Assembly: GCF_932276165.1 (NCBI RefSeq)
Contig: NC_063982.1
Location: 2,559,501-2,623,500 of the forward strand
Length of the DNA stretch: 64,000 nt
From: Plutella xylostella
Lineage: Eukaryota; Arthropoda; Insecta; Lepidoptera; Plutellidae
Direction: 5' to 3'
The notes under the pieces: model-generated
What the model was told of the DNA's origin: nothing
Seen by the model: only the letters and a program-made list of their open reading frames with translations
Databases searched by the model: none
Part shown: positions 1-10,767 of the stretch, piece after piece
Numbering within the stretch: the stretch's first letter is position 1
How the letters are laid out: each line of letters starts with the position of its first letter
Translations under genes and position numbers: made by a program

Positions 1-93
1 ACCATTCGTTATTCATGGCGTTTGGACCGTAGTTAACTAACTGAAGCGTCGTGCGTTTAAAAAGGCTGGTTAGTTTACATACTACGTCCATAC
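1..93. other. Left flank, no feature seen
   Basis: Sequence before the hAT-like element. The last eight bases (86-93, GTCCATAC) are the left copy of that element's target-site duplication. No coding signal is visible. Confidence 0.6.
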
Positions 94-1078
94 TAGGGTT
101 TCTGATTTCTCGACCTATTTTCGTTCTCGAGCTTCGAGAATTCTCGAGCCCAAATTCTCGAATCTTCTCGAGTCTCGAGCCTTTCTAAGAAATCCTTTAG
201 AAAAAAGCCTTAATTTAAAAAAAAAACCTAAATCTCCCTTTTTATACTTTGTCAACTTAAACACAAACCCCCTTATTCATAGAAAAGTTACAATACGTTT
301 TAACTAATAAACTGTTTTGTCCCTCTCTGTCAAAGAACAAATTGTTCTTTGTCGGAGAGGGACAAAACAGTTTATTAGTTAAAACGTATTGTAACTTTTC
401 TATGAATAAGGGGGAAAGAAAATACTTTACTAATACTCATAATTAGCTGTCTAGCTGGCTACTAATCACTAGTACAAGGTTGGCCAAAAGTAATCACCCT
501 ATTGGAAGATGCTCTCATTTGTGGAAGCCCTTAAGGACAACATTCGACACGAGTGCTAGAATCTCTCGCCCGAAGTTCTCACTGAAGTGATGAGAAATGC
601 CACTAAACGAGCCCGTATGGCAATCAATTGTGACGGCGCCCATTTGGCCGTTATTATCTTCTCGACTTAACAATAATATTGTAAACGTTCAAATAAACAT
701 AATCAAAAAACAGAATCGAAATTTTTCATTCAAAAAAAAATAGAGGCCAACACCATCGGATGACTTCTTTTGGTCCACCTGAACTAAGAAACAGTACGTA
801 ACTATTACTACGTTATCATTTAATCATTCATTGGTATTATCAGTGCAGCACTAGCTTAAATGGAGATGAAACATAATAAATCATAATACACGCGCATGGT
901 ATGATTGGTAGGTATGCGTCTGTGTTGTTAAGCGGCGCAGGAAAATAAGAATTGAAAATTCTTAATTTTTATCTCAAGGCTCGAGAAATTCTCGAGTCTT
1001 CAGATTTTTTTCTCGTCTCGAACCAAGCCGAATTTCTCGAATCTTCTCGAGCTCGAGAATTCTCGACCAGAAACCCTA
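94..1078. mobile_element. Non-autonomous hAT-like DNA transposon, 985 bp
   Basis: The element starts TAGGGTTTCTG and ends CAGAAACCCTA, a perfect 11-bp terminal inverted repeat. It is flanked by an exact 8-bp duplication, GTCCATAC, at 86-93 and 1079-1086. An 8-bp target duplication with TAGGG-type termini is the hAT superfamily signature (established knowledge). Just inside both ends are runs rich in TCTCGAG-type palindromes (about 116-178 and 978-1066) that would extend the terminal pairing. No transposase reading frame survives, so it is non-autonomous. It carries a second structure, the foldback at 268-414. Confidence 0.85.
268..414. repeat. 147-bp near-perfect palindrome (foldback) inside the hAT element
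   Basis: Left arm from CCCCCTTATTCATAG (268) to about 340 is the reverse complement of 341-414, ending CTATGAATAAGGGGG. The centre is CAAATTG with essentially no loop, and I count about two mismatches in 73 paired positions. It could be a small independently inserted foldback element or a hairpin made by inverted duplication. No clear target duplication is visible. Confidence 0.85.
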
Positions 1079-1293
1079 GTCCATACTATAATAACGGACT
1101 TCGAACCCGGGCCGTAGTAAGAGGCTCGAACCTGGACATCCTATCCGGTTGCGCCGTTTTTAGCCGAATGCGTTCGGAAAATCAAAATAAGTCTGATTGG
1201 TCTTTCGCTCCGAGTGCATCATTAGTTCATGGATGAGTGAATGAATTCTAATAGCTATAGGTATAACCGGCCACTACTACTCGTACACACCGA

Positions 1294-1809
1294 TTTTTAG
1301 GGTTCCGTAGCCAAAATGGCAAAAACGGAACCCTTATAGTTTCGTCATGTCCGTCTGTCCGTCTGTCCGTCTGTCCGTCTGTCACAGCCGATTTACTCGG
1401 AAACTATAAGTACTACAGTGATGAAATTTGATGGGAATATGTGTTGTATGAACCGCTACAAAAATATGACACTAAATAGTAAAAAAAAGAATTGGGGGTG
1501 GGGCCCCCATACATGTAACTGAGGGATGAATTTTTTTTTTTCGATGTACATACCCGTGTGGGGTATCAATGGAAAGGTCTTTCAAAATGATATAAAGTTT
1601 TCTAAAAAACATTTTTCTTAAAGTGAACGGTTTTTGAGATATCAGCTCTCAAAGTCGTAAAAAGTATGCCCCCCCCCCTCTATTTTTATAACTACGGGGT
1701 ATAAAATTCTAAAAAAAATAGAGGTGATGCATGCTAATTAACTCTTTCAACGATTTTTGGTTTGATCAAAGTATCTCTTATAGTTTTTGAGATAGGTTGA
1801 TTTAACTGT
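1294..1809 (+). repeat. Dispersed lepidopteran repeat, copy A, 5' part
   Basis: Starts TTTTTAGGGTTCCGTAGCC, contains a GTCTGTCC microsatellite (about 1350-1382) and a poly-C tract near 1670. It is interrupted at AACTGT (1804-1809) by the LINE insertion. The missing end of the repeat resumes at 15224. An almost identical full copy lies inverted at 59295-59881, which fixes the order of the two halves. The transposon class is uncertain, and I see no coding capacity. Confidence 0.85.
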
Positions 1810-1919
1810 CGGCTCCACGACCGGCCGCTTGAACCACTGCACCAATCTGCTTGCCGACGCCGTGCCCAAAATACATACCTGTTTCGTCGTCGTGCTTGTA
1901 GCACTTGTAGTACTCGTAG
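1810..1919 (+). mobile_element. LINE 5' end (separated from its body by the LTR element)
   Basis: GC-rich 110 bp between the broken repeat and the LTR insertion. It is read as the 5' UTR of the LINE that continues at 10734, because the outer repeat is broken exactly at 1809/15218 and the LTR element's GTAG duplication (1916-1919 and 10730-10733) joins the two sides. The LINE is therefore about 4.6 kb and appears full length. Confidence 0.75.
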
Positions 1920-2239
1920 TGTTAGCTTGGTACTATAGAAGATGCTGAAAATAAGACACTGAGGAAGTTTGAAGTAAAATACTTTTATAAGGAACACAAA
2001 CTATTCAAAAAGGAATCTAATAACAAACAGAAATCCTTAAAAGTTATTCTTGTTTTTTTTCTGCCATCTTGAATGAATGAATGAATGAATCGAGTGACCG
2101 GCCAGTCAATGCGAATCACAGACAATATAGAAACTAAATGAACTAAAGAACAACTCCTAGAGTAATCCGGCCAGACCTATGATGAAATAAGTAGCTTGAT
2201 ATTAGCAAAGAATAGCATTGGTAAATTTAAACGCTAACA
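1920..2239 (+). repeat. 5' LTR
   Basis: 320 bp, TGTTAGC...GCTAACA. It contains a TTTTATAA box (about 1983-1990) and a short GAATGAAT array (about 2071-2088). It differs from the 3' copy only at 2206 (C versus T at 10696), implying a very recent insertion. Confidence 0.85.
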
Positions 2240-2627
2240 GTCGGCCGTCCTGTTATTGGGAATGTCCTCATTCCCTGTCGGCCATTCGAACGCTAACTAA
2301 CAAGTTCTAAATGTATGTTAACAAACTGAATGAATTAGCAAAATTAATAAAGTTATTATATCTATGCGGTGATATTAAATGCACTTAGCAATCATAATTA
2401 AAAACAAAACTCAAAGAGACTATAAGTAATTAGTAAACCATATTCCGGCTGTTCGTATTGATGTACTTAATGTATAACTTAATGTTGGTCTGACGCTGGT
2501 CTGCTACGCTGCAACGTTGCTAGGTGAATTTTTGGTCGGCTACACTGTATGTTCATTGTTCCTCAGAATCTGAAATAGGTACACAAATTATATATTAATA
2601 GTTGTTTTTTTTTTTTGTTTATTGTTC

Positions 2628-2848
2628 TACTGCTGGACAGTGCGCTCCTTATTAGTGTTCTACTGCTGGACAATGGCCTCCTTATTGTTGTTCTACTGCT
2701 GGACAATGGCCTTCTTATTAGTGTTCTACTGCTGGACAATGGCCTCCTTATTAGTGTTCTACTGCTGGACAATGGCCTCCTTATTAGTGTTCTACTGCTG
2801 GACAATGGCCTCCTTATTAGTGTTCTACTGCTGGACAATGGCCTCGGA
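2628..2848. repeat. 33-bp tandem array, about seven units
   Basis: The repeated core is TTCTACTGCTGGACAATGGC followed by CTCCTTATTAGTG. Because the unit is a multiple of three, several frames on both strands stay open through it; those frames are not evidence of a gene. The core resembles the ACTGCTGG...GGCCTCC motif common in lepidopteran LINE remnants, so the array may have grown from such a fragment (inference). Confidence 0.9.
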
Positions 2849-3059
2849 GCAGAATAAGTCAAATTAATTCGTACGAGTAGGTACATTAAATAGTGATTAT
2901 TTGAATATTGATATGATTTTGTTTCTGATATAATTTTAAAATTTAAACATAATCTTTATTTATTTTGAGTAACATTAAAGTGAAAGAAAGTATTATTATA
3001 CTTAATAAGAGTATTATAAGAAATATAGGCTCAGTTTACATATAAAATGTCACTAGTAT

Positions 3060-3480
3060 TGTGGGCACCGCTTGTGCTTCGGCATACCAGTCACAACCCA
3101 GTGTGAGTACCGCTTGCACATCGGCATACCAACCACATATACTCGGACAACATACTTACTCTTTATCAGATAAATAGTATAGTGGGTACCGCTTGTGCTT
3201 CGGCATACCATTCACAACCCAGTGTGAGCACCGCTTGCACTTCGGCATACCAGCCACTATATACTAATTATCATTAGGTGAGCACCGCTTGTGCTTCGGC
3301 ATACCATTCACAACCCTGTGTGAGCACCGCTTGCACTTCGGCATACCATTCACCTTTTATTATAACAATATTAAAGTGTGTGTATTATCATTCAGTGAGT
3401 ACCGCTTGTGCTTCGGCATACCAATCACATCCTTGTGTGAGCACCGCTTGCACTTCAGCATATCATTCAACTTCATTTAT
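3060..3480. repeat. Alternating tandem array of CACCGCTTG...GGCATACCA units
   Basis: Four dimers are visible. Each pairs a unit with ACCGCTTGTGCTTCGGCATA and a unit with CCGCTTGCACTTCGGCATA, joined by AC-rich linkers and separated by AT-rich spacers of different length. The GC-rich core stands out sharply from its surroundings. Function unknown. Confidence 0.85.
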
Positions 3481-4666
3481 CGGAACAATACTGTTCGGTC
3501 ATCCGTTCTCATAATATATTTATAATGCAGGTATCTTAGTATCAAAATATATTCCAATTCTTCTATTTTATATATAATATTCTTGTATTTTTATATTTAA
3601 ATCATCATTTATTATAATAACAACAGTGTGTTAAACATTTTGATTTATTAGGACAATACTGTTCAGACAGCCATTCTCATAATATATGTATATAAAATGT
3701 AAGTTTCTTTCCATGTTCTCATAATGTATTCAAATTCTAATATTCTTGTGTCTTCATATTGAATCAACATTTTCTTTGTAATTTTATTAAAGTGTGTTAA
3801 CCATCTTGATTTAATAGAGCTTTAGACAGCCATTCTCTTAATATTCCAATACATTCTTGTATTATGTGTATAAAATGTAAGTATTTTCTTTCCATATTCT
3901 CATAATGTAGGTATTCCAATCCTTTCATTTTATGTCTTATATTCTTGTGTCTCCATATTAAATCAGCCTTTTCTTTGTAATTATGTTAAAGTGTTTTAAC
4001 GATCTTGATTTAATAGATCAATACTGACCAGTCAGCCATTCTCATTATGTAGATTTTTATATGCATATTCTCATTTTATGATTATTCCAATTATATCTTC
4101 ATATTTAAATCATCGTTTTCTTTATCATCATCATATTCATCATACAATAATGTAAATATTCCTATCCTAAAACAAGAACAGGAATTAGAGTAGGAAAGTG
4201 AGAAATAAATTGCATATTAGTCGCAAGTAATGAGTTACATCTACAGCTTAATAATGTACCTAGTTAAGTACGGTATAATATTATATTATGTACTTTTTAT
4301 CATAAATCGTTCTTATTACTTTTATCTATTTACAGGAAAATTAACAAATATTTTGAAATAATGATAGTTAGCCAATTACAAGTTTTCAATTGCTTGAGAC
4401 ACGGACAAAAAGTTAAGTGTTACGGTGGCCACGAATTAATTATGAATTATTCATATATAAATTAGTTGATGTAAAGACATTCCTATTATATTGTAACATG
4501 ATTACATTATAATTAGTTAAAGTTTCGTGGAATTTTATATTAATTATTTTAAATTGACTGAATCTTAAGTATTAAATTTTCTATCAAATGAATATAATAT
4601 AATTAGAGTTAGTATGCATATGAGTTGTAAAATCAACAGTATAAAGATTTCAATTATCAGTTTTAA

Positions 4667-5059
4667 CTATGAAGTTCTCAGTAAGTAGTTACATAACATG
4701 ACAATATTTGTGCATATTACATGGTGCATGGTAATAATTAGCATACCATGAGAAGAGTTTACAATCAAGCATTCAGTAAGTAAATAAACACATATAAGTA
4801 GGTAAAAATATGTAGAGGTAAATACAAGTAGGTACTTATAGCTACCTTTAATTAACAGCCTTTTCAGTGTCGGCATAATTAAAGCTAGAAAATACTTAGA
4901 TACCAATGGTACCTCAAGATACAGACCAAGCTTAGTTTGGTGACCGCTATCGCTACTGTATACTATTTTTTTTTTTAATATGTGCAAAATATGGATTAAA
5001 TATCCTACCTCATTATAAATTTCATCGATGTCAGCATATTCAAAGAAAGTATAGTGCAT
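4667..5059 (-). CDS. Hypothetical 130-codon frame inside the LTR element
   Basis: An uninterrupted minus-strand frame in AT-rich DNA starts MHYTFFEYADIDEIYNE, followed by hydrophobic stretches in its second half that could be membrane-spanning. A GAG followed by GTAGGA near 5010 could instead be a splice donor after the acidic segment, and an acceptor-like TATACAG lies near 4955 before a stretch reading SDSGHQTKLGLYLE. I do not recognise the product. It may be chance in a low-complexity region or part of a split gene carried antisense to the element. Confidence 0.2.
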   Translation of the reverse strand: MHYTFFEYADIDEIYNEVGYLIHILHILKKKIVYSSDSGHQTKLGLYLEVPLVSKYFLALIMPTLKRLLIKGSYKYLLVFTSTYFYLLICVYLLTECLIVNSSHGMLIITMHHVICTNIVMLCNYLLRTS

Positions 5060-6559
5060 TAATTTAACCTACTATTTTTATTTTAGATAAGTACAATAAA
5101 GACTTCTAAAAACATTTCTTTATAAGTACTTCATAGTTTTTTTTTGTTTCCGTCATTGTCTTCAGATTGATCTAGAGTATTTCATTCACCTTGTTATGAA
5201 TAGTGGAGGACTGTTAGGTTAATTGTATTTGAAAGTAGGTTTCATCACATCATTTCTACATTTTTATGTAAAGGGTGTTTATTTTTTTTTATTTTTGTTT
5301 TATTGAATTGTTATCATTTATATATGATAAGCCCAATGGAATGAAATTTGTATGTAGGTACTATGTCAACCTCGCCTTATTATGAGGACATGGGCTTATT
5401 ATGAGTTTTGAATATAGAATATTTGATTATATATAGAATAATGTCACTTTGTTTGACTTCTCCTTTTGTAGGTAAAGCCAGCAAAGTAAGATCATGTATA
5501 ATTAATTCTTAACCTCTACGTCAGCTAGCCAGCGGCCTCACAAATAAACTATATATTTGAAATGTAGGAAATAAAATAGATTTGAAATATTTTGTCATTA
5601 CTGCTCTCTGCGCACGCCCAAATAGTATGAGATGGGTTCTTGGCAGTTCCTACAGGGATATTTAAAGTAACTGATGTGATGACTGACTGTGCAAGAGCTT
5701 TACAGTCTATTTATAATGTCCTGAACGGAAATTGATCTGAACTAATTGTAAAATACCGTATTAAATTGATCATTACCTTCATCTAAGCACCAATCCGTTA
5801 AAAGATATAGTCAATTGCTATTTTAATTCCTAATATAATTAACTGTAACTATTCAAGAGGCAATGACATAAAGTCTTCACAAATTTGCACTCTTTACTTC
5901 CATGACTATAGTTAGACTGTATATGTAATCAGTAGTGGTGTTCCTTATTTAAATAAATTAATAACTAAATAAATAGTACCTATAGTATAGTTTTTATTTA
6001 TATCTGTGTTGTTGACGTTATGTGATTCACACCAAGGTAGAGACTTAGGTATAAAGCTTCCACTATGTTTTTGTTTTTATGACGCTTCCTTTTGTCTGGT
6101 AAGTAAAGTTAGTTTTCCTTTGTAGTCATCAAAATGTATGGGATTTCAACTGTCCAAAAACCAATAATATAATGGACAGAGTATAATTGAAATTTTCACA
6201 CTGTAGTTTGAGTTTTATAATTCACAAAATGTAAGCACTTTTAGATTGAAATCAATGTGAGACTGAGCATTGCTATGTATGGAAGCTGGTCAGTGGTTAG
6301 TTTTATTTATATTTTAGTATTACCAAGTTATGGAAAAACCAATAAAGAAGAGAGAGAATATTCCAGGTTCCGCAATTTGTTTGTTGTTAGACATTTGTAA
6401 GATAGTATTATGATAATGCATGGGATATAATCCTGTTTAAGTTAATCTAATAAAGATGAAGGGTTTTGCTAAGTCAAGGAATACAAATATTGTTTTCTAA
6501 AATTGCTTATAATCATAATATAAATTATTATATTTTATATATATATTTATATTTTGTAT

Positions 6560-6680
6560 CCATCCATCCATGTACCCGTGCAGATACATCAGCCGTCCGA
6601 CACCCACAACACAGGCTCCGCCCAGCTCGGGGTCGGACGGCCGTGTGTGAGATGTCCCCACATATTATTATTATCATTGC
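6560..6680 (+). repeat. Fragment resembling a LINE 3' tail
   Basis: A GC-rich segment with an internal match between CCGTCCGACACC and GGTCGGACGG is followed by TGTGTGAGATGTCCCCACAT and an ATT microsatellite. This layout matches the 3' ends of insect LINE copies. It interrupts otherwise AT-rich sequence. Confidence 0.4.
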
Positions 6681-9374
6681 AACTATGTTGGTGTTACATT
6701 AGTTATAATTCTAAGTAAGTACATATAATTTCCATTATCATAGTCTCCGATACGAGATAACAACTTTTCCTTAAATCTCAACCAAGCGGTAGGTACCTAC
6801 TTAAAAATACAAAATATAACACTTTATAAACATTAAAGTTGTAATATACCTATGGTTATTAATATTTATTTAGCAGATCATGAATAAAGTATTCAAAACT
6901 CAGGCATCTAGTGGTATTTACCAACAGAATAATAACATGTATTTATACTTAATGTTCTTAGACTACGGAAATAATGTTATCAGATTTAAAAGTTGTCTGA
7001 GACGTCCAGCCTTCTTAAAGGTGTTGGAAAAGACCCATATTGAAGCTAATATGGATAACAATATGTCATAAAATGGGTGATTGCATGTACATTCACTCTC
7101 ACTCAGCACAAAAGGTAAACAATCTTTGTGTGTCCTTATTAATAAAAATACAATTAAACTAATTAACTAAAGCCAAAATACTTACTTTTCCACCTTTATA
7201 CATATATGAAGTTGCATTGTTTGTAAAACAAATCCAAATCTGTTTGTCAAAGTCTCCCAGATTCTTAAAAGGTTAATAAGGTAGTTCACAATATATTAAT
7301 AACGTAAGTTTTCCGTCGTAAAAACAGCATTGATGAAGAAAAAAACATATTGTGTATGAGTCCAAAATTAGTTTCAATAAAATTCCCAATTAGGTACTGT
7401 GGAAGTCGACAGTTTATGTTATGATTTGTTTCAAAAGGAATTATATGAATTACTAGTAGGAAAATGCTCATTATTATACATAAATATTATTTGACTGATG
7501 ATACACTATGACATTATAAAATTAATAATGTTATTCAACATTGATATTTATTAATTGAGGCATTATTGTACTTGTATTAACACAATTTATTAAGTAATTA
7601 TTTATTGTACCTAATGTTTTAATTATGGAGATAGCATGTGTGCATGATTTGTACATCTGTGACCAGATAGAACAGAGAGATCTCAATATTGTGCTGAACA
7701 CCTGTTATTCATACATTACCTATGTTCACAAATAAAGAATTGAATAAATGGTTTAATTACGAAATCATTCATTCTATGCATTTCATGTGTATTTATGTTT
7801 CATTTCATAAATTAGTTTTTAAATTAATTCAAGTAAAAAGACACTCCAAGGCCGCTCAAGATCCGCGCCAAGCAAGAAAAAATACATTATACGTCTTGGA
7901 TTTTGCGGATATTACTAATAGTATTAATTAATACTTCTGATTTGACCTGCCTGTTGCGACGTGAATATCTATGGATTACACAGAATAGACTGTGCTATTT
8001 GATCCTTTTGGACATTGTTTATATCCTGACTTGTTTAAAATACAGGTACGTACTTACTATCCACAATAATATTCTGACGCAAGAAAGTTAGTAATGTAAT
8101 GCTAAACCTTTACAATAATAAATGAATGTAACATTAAAATGCAATACAGGTTTGCAGGTCATGATTAAATAGGTACTAAATGGTAATTTAATGTTCTCGA
8201 CTAATCTCTGTATTTGACTTTCATATATATTACTTATATTATCTTTCCTCTTAAAAGTATTTCCTAAAGAAAGAAGTTCAACAAAATTTTACAGTTTGCG
8301 AGCCAGGTCGAACGGCCTGGGTGGTATGATAACTAATAGGTATATTGGAGTATTGTTTATCTATTGTCTCAATGGTGAGGCATTCAATGTATAGTTTTAA
8401 TTCATATGTTGTATTTTTTTGTTTTATCATGTATTTGAAAATAAGAAAACAAATGACAGAAAATAATGTAAGCATGCGGGTAAAATAAAATTATATATCT
8501 GAGAAGTTCTAAAATAGATGATGCATGCACCTTCACTAAGGCACCAATAAAAGCATACACGCACACAAAACATTTTCGTCAACAGATAGCATACAGAAGA
8601 AAAATCAAACGCTCTTACGTACGTGTCCAACTCCAGCTGATGGAATAGAGAGAAAACTTCGCCACAGATTATGGATTTTGCATTTGTATCACTTTCTGAG
8701 TCTTTTCTTAGCCATGAAAACTCATTTTCCCAAAGTTGTGTGTACTTCTGTGTCCTTTTTCTTCGTCAAAACTTTTCAATTTTTAGATGGGGTGCTTGCG
8801 TTATTATTATCAGTACAGGATGCTTGATCGGCGTTATCATGTTTATCAATCACGTCATGACGAATGGATAAAAGTATTCCAAACAAACAAAAGCAAAGTC
8901 ACAAACAAAACAAAACAAACCTCAAAACTTCTCAAAATAACTTGTCACATGTGACATTTGACGTTTGTAATGACATTAGTGGCTGCGTTCAAGATCGTCC
9001 AAAGTAAATAGTCGACTTTTTTTTTTTTTTTTGGTTTTGATTATGTGTTTTTGCCTAATTATATGAATAGTAAAAATGTGTAAAAAAAAGGGTATTTTAG
9101 CGTACTCTATTAGTGTTATAGATAGATATATTATAGAGCACGCTTAAATGATATAGAGTAATAGAGTACAATACTCTAAAAGACGGTTGGCATTCCATGG
9201 TGGATATTACATCGCAATATTAAGTTTTTTTTTTTTTTTTGGTTCTTTACATAGCCCAGTCAGTGTCTATAAAACGGTTTCGTCAGTTCATGCTAAAATT
9301 CAGTTATTACTTGATCAATTGAATCAAAGACGCAAATAAACTTTTGATTATTAATTATTGATTGACTTGCTACA

Positions 9375-9977
9375 TTGATATCAATGCCACGAACAGCCGG
9401 GACGATGAAATCAACATCCGTGTCCAAAACGCTTTGCGATGCAGCGCAGCACTACATAAAGTGTTGACGTCCAGGCTTCTCAGTAGAAGTACGAAACTCC
9501 GTATCTACAAAACCATAATAAGACCAATTTTGATGTATGGATGCGAGGCCTGGACTCTAACGCTTAAAGAAGAAAACAAGCTTCTGGTGGCTGAAAGGAA
9601 AATTCTCCGCAAGATCCTTGGCCAAAAGCAGCGTAGTGATGGAAGCTGGAGGATCCTAAAAAACGCTGAAATTGAAGAACTCGTGGAGGGCCCAAATATT
9701 ATCGGAGAGACCAAAGCGCACAGACTCCGTTGGCTCGGTCATTTGGAACGAATGGGAGAGGATCGCAGCGCAAAGAGAGCCTATCAAGGTCAGCCGTCGG
9801 GTAAACGCCCAGTCGGGCGGCCCAGGTATCGCTGGCGTGACGTGGTGCTAGCCGACCTGCGCGAGCTCCAGGCTAGCGACTGGCAGGACACAGCGCAGGA
9901 CCGAGGAAAATGGCGAGTTCTTGTATCGGAGGCCAAGACTCATTTTGGGTCGCTGCGCCAGCGGAGTAAGTAAGTAA
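9375..9977 (+). mobile_element. 5'-truncated RTE-type LINE fragment with 11-bp target duplication
   Basis: The fragment is bounded by GACTTGCTACA at 9364-9374 and 9978-9988. It ends in a GTAAGTAAGTAAG microsatellite, as RTE-type LINEs do. It encodes an open frame to 9973 that matches the region after the reverse transcriptase of such elements: KLRIYKTIIRPILMYGCEAW, then KILRKILG, then RLRWLGHLERM and KRPVGRPRYRW. The frame is intact but lacks the endonuclease and the catalytic part of the reverse transcriptase, so it is a dead fragment. The apparent start Met at 9362 lies in the flanking duplication and is not meaningful. Confidence 0.85.
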
Positions 9978-10409
9978 GACTTGCTACAGTTGCTACTGCT
10001 AATTCACAATAATGGGAGGAATTGCGAATTCTCCATTTTGCATTTAGGCCTAATACGCACGCGATATTTCAAATAAAGTACTGCAGCATTCACTGTTGCT
10101 GTTTGCAAGACAACGATTTTAATACATAACTAACTTATAAAGCTGTGTTTTGCACTTTTCGATATTGAAATTAATCACAATGATAAAATTTTCGCCGAAT
10201 ATAGCGTGATGATCGCGTTTTTACCTTTTATAACCTTATTTGGACTTTACGTGATATTAATTTCTTAAGATAGTGGTTAATGATACGTAAATTAATTTTC
10301 AGTGATCATAGAAACTGCATATTGTTATATAGATAACAATTTTCATAACTAAGCACAGAAATAAAGTCACTTACCGGTGGGCGTAGACTTACTCATCTCA
10401 ATTCTGAAA

Positions 10410-10729
10410 TGTTAGCTTGGTACTATAGAAGATGCTGAAAATAAGACACTGAGGAAGTTTGAAGTAAAATACTTTTATAAGGAACACAAACTATTCAAAA
10501 AGGAATCTAATAACAAACAGAAATCCTTAAAAGTTATTCTTGTTTTTTTTCTGCCATCTTGAATGAATGAATGAATGAATCGAGTGACCGGCCAGTCAAT
10601 GCGAATCACAGACAATATAGAAACTAAATGAACTAAAGAACAACTCCTAGAGTAATCCGGCCAGACCTATGATGAAATAAGTAGCTTGATATTAGTAAAG
10701 AATAGCATTGGTAAATTTAAACGCTAACA
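10410..10729 (+). repeat. 3' LTR
   Basis: 320 bp, identical to the 5' copy except at 10696. It ends 38 bases upstream of the LINE ORF1 start codon and contains a TTTTATAA box at about 10473-10480, so it may now act as a promoter for the LINE (inference). Confidence 0.85.
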
Positions 10730-10767
10730 GTAGCGGTGCGTTGCTACGCAGCGTAGGCTTCAGCATT

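Larger units (their letters stand above)
2240..10409. other. Interior of the LTR element: mostly AT-rich, non-coding by eye
   Basis: Apart from the tandem arrays, the RTE fragment, the 6560-6680 scrap and a 130-codon minus-strand frame, no extended coding region is visible. Several short stretches on the minus strand are bounded by consensus-looking acceptors and donors: 10375-10396, 8619-8636, 8293-8316, 8058-8073 and 7186-7263. I cannot join them into a recognisable protein, so they are reported as a finding only. Confidence 0.5.
1920..10729. mobile_element. LTR-type retroelement without recognisable gag-pol, 8.8 kb
   Basis: Two 320-bp direct repeats (1920-2239, 10410-10729) begin TGTTAGC and end GCTAACA, so each repeat has a perfect 7-bp inverted end in the TG...CA style of LTRs. 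The whole is bounded by a 4-bp duplication GTAG (1916-1919, 10730-10733). The insertion lies inside the LINE 5' UTR. The 8.2-kb interior is AT-rich and holds tandem arrays, an RTE-type fragment, a LINE-tail-like scrap and no protease, reverse transcriptase, RNase H or integrase frame. I see no convincing primer-binding site at 2240 and no polypurine tract before 10410. The best reading is a large non-autonomous LTR derivative. Other element classes that make long terminal direct repeats are not excluded. Confidence 0.75.

Noticed and set aside
2563..2886. Overlapping repetitive frames on both strands (SSRTLIRRPL, VLLLDNGLLIS)
   Set aside because: Produced by the 33-bp satellite, whose length is a multiple of three; no gene.
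3278..3525. Two 78-codon frames with CASAYHSQ / FGIPF repeats
   Set aside because: Translations of the alternating tandem array, with no start context or conserved product.
6880..7071. 63-codon + frame with MFLDYGNN resembling a Tudor-domain motif
   Set aside because: Only one motif-like stretch, no flanking domain sequence, in AT-rich transposon interior.
10708..10767. N-terminal extension of LINE ORF1 from an upstream ATG
   Set aside because: This ATG lies in the inserted 3' LTR; the native start is MPICSGC at 10768.
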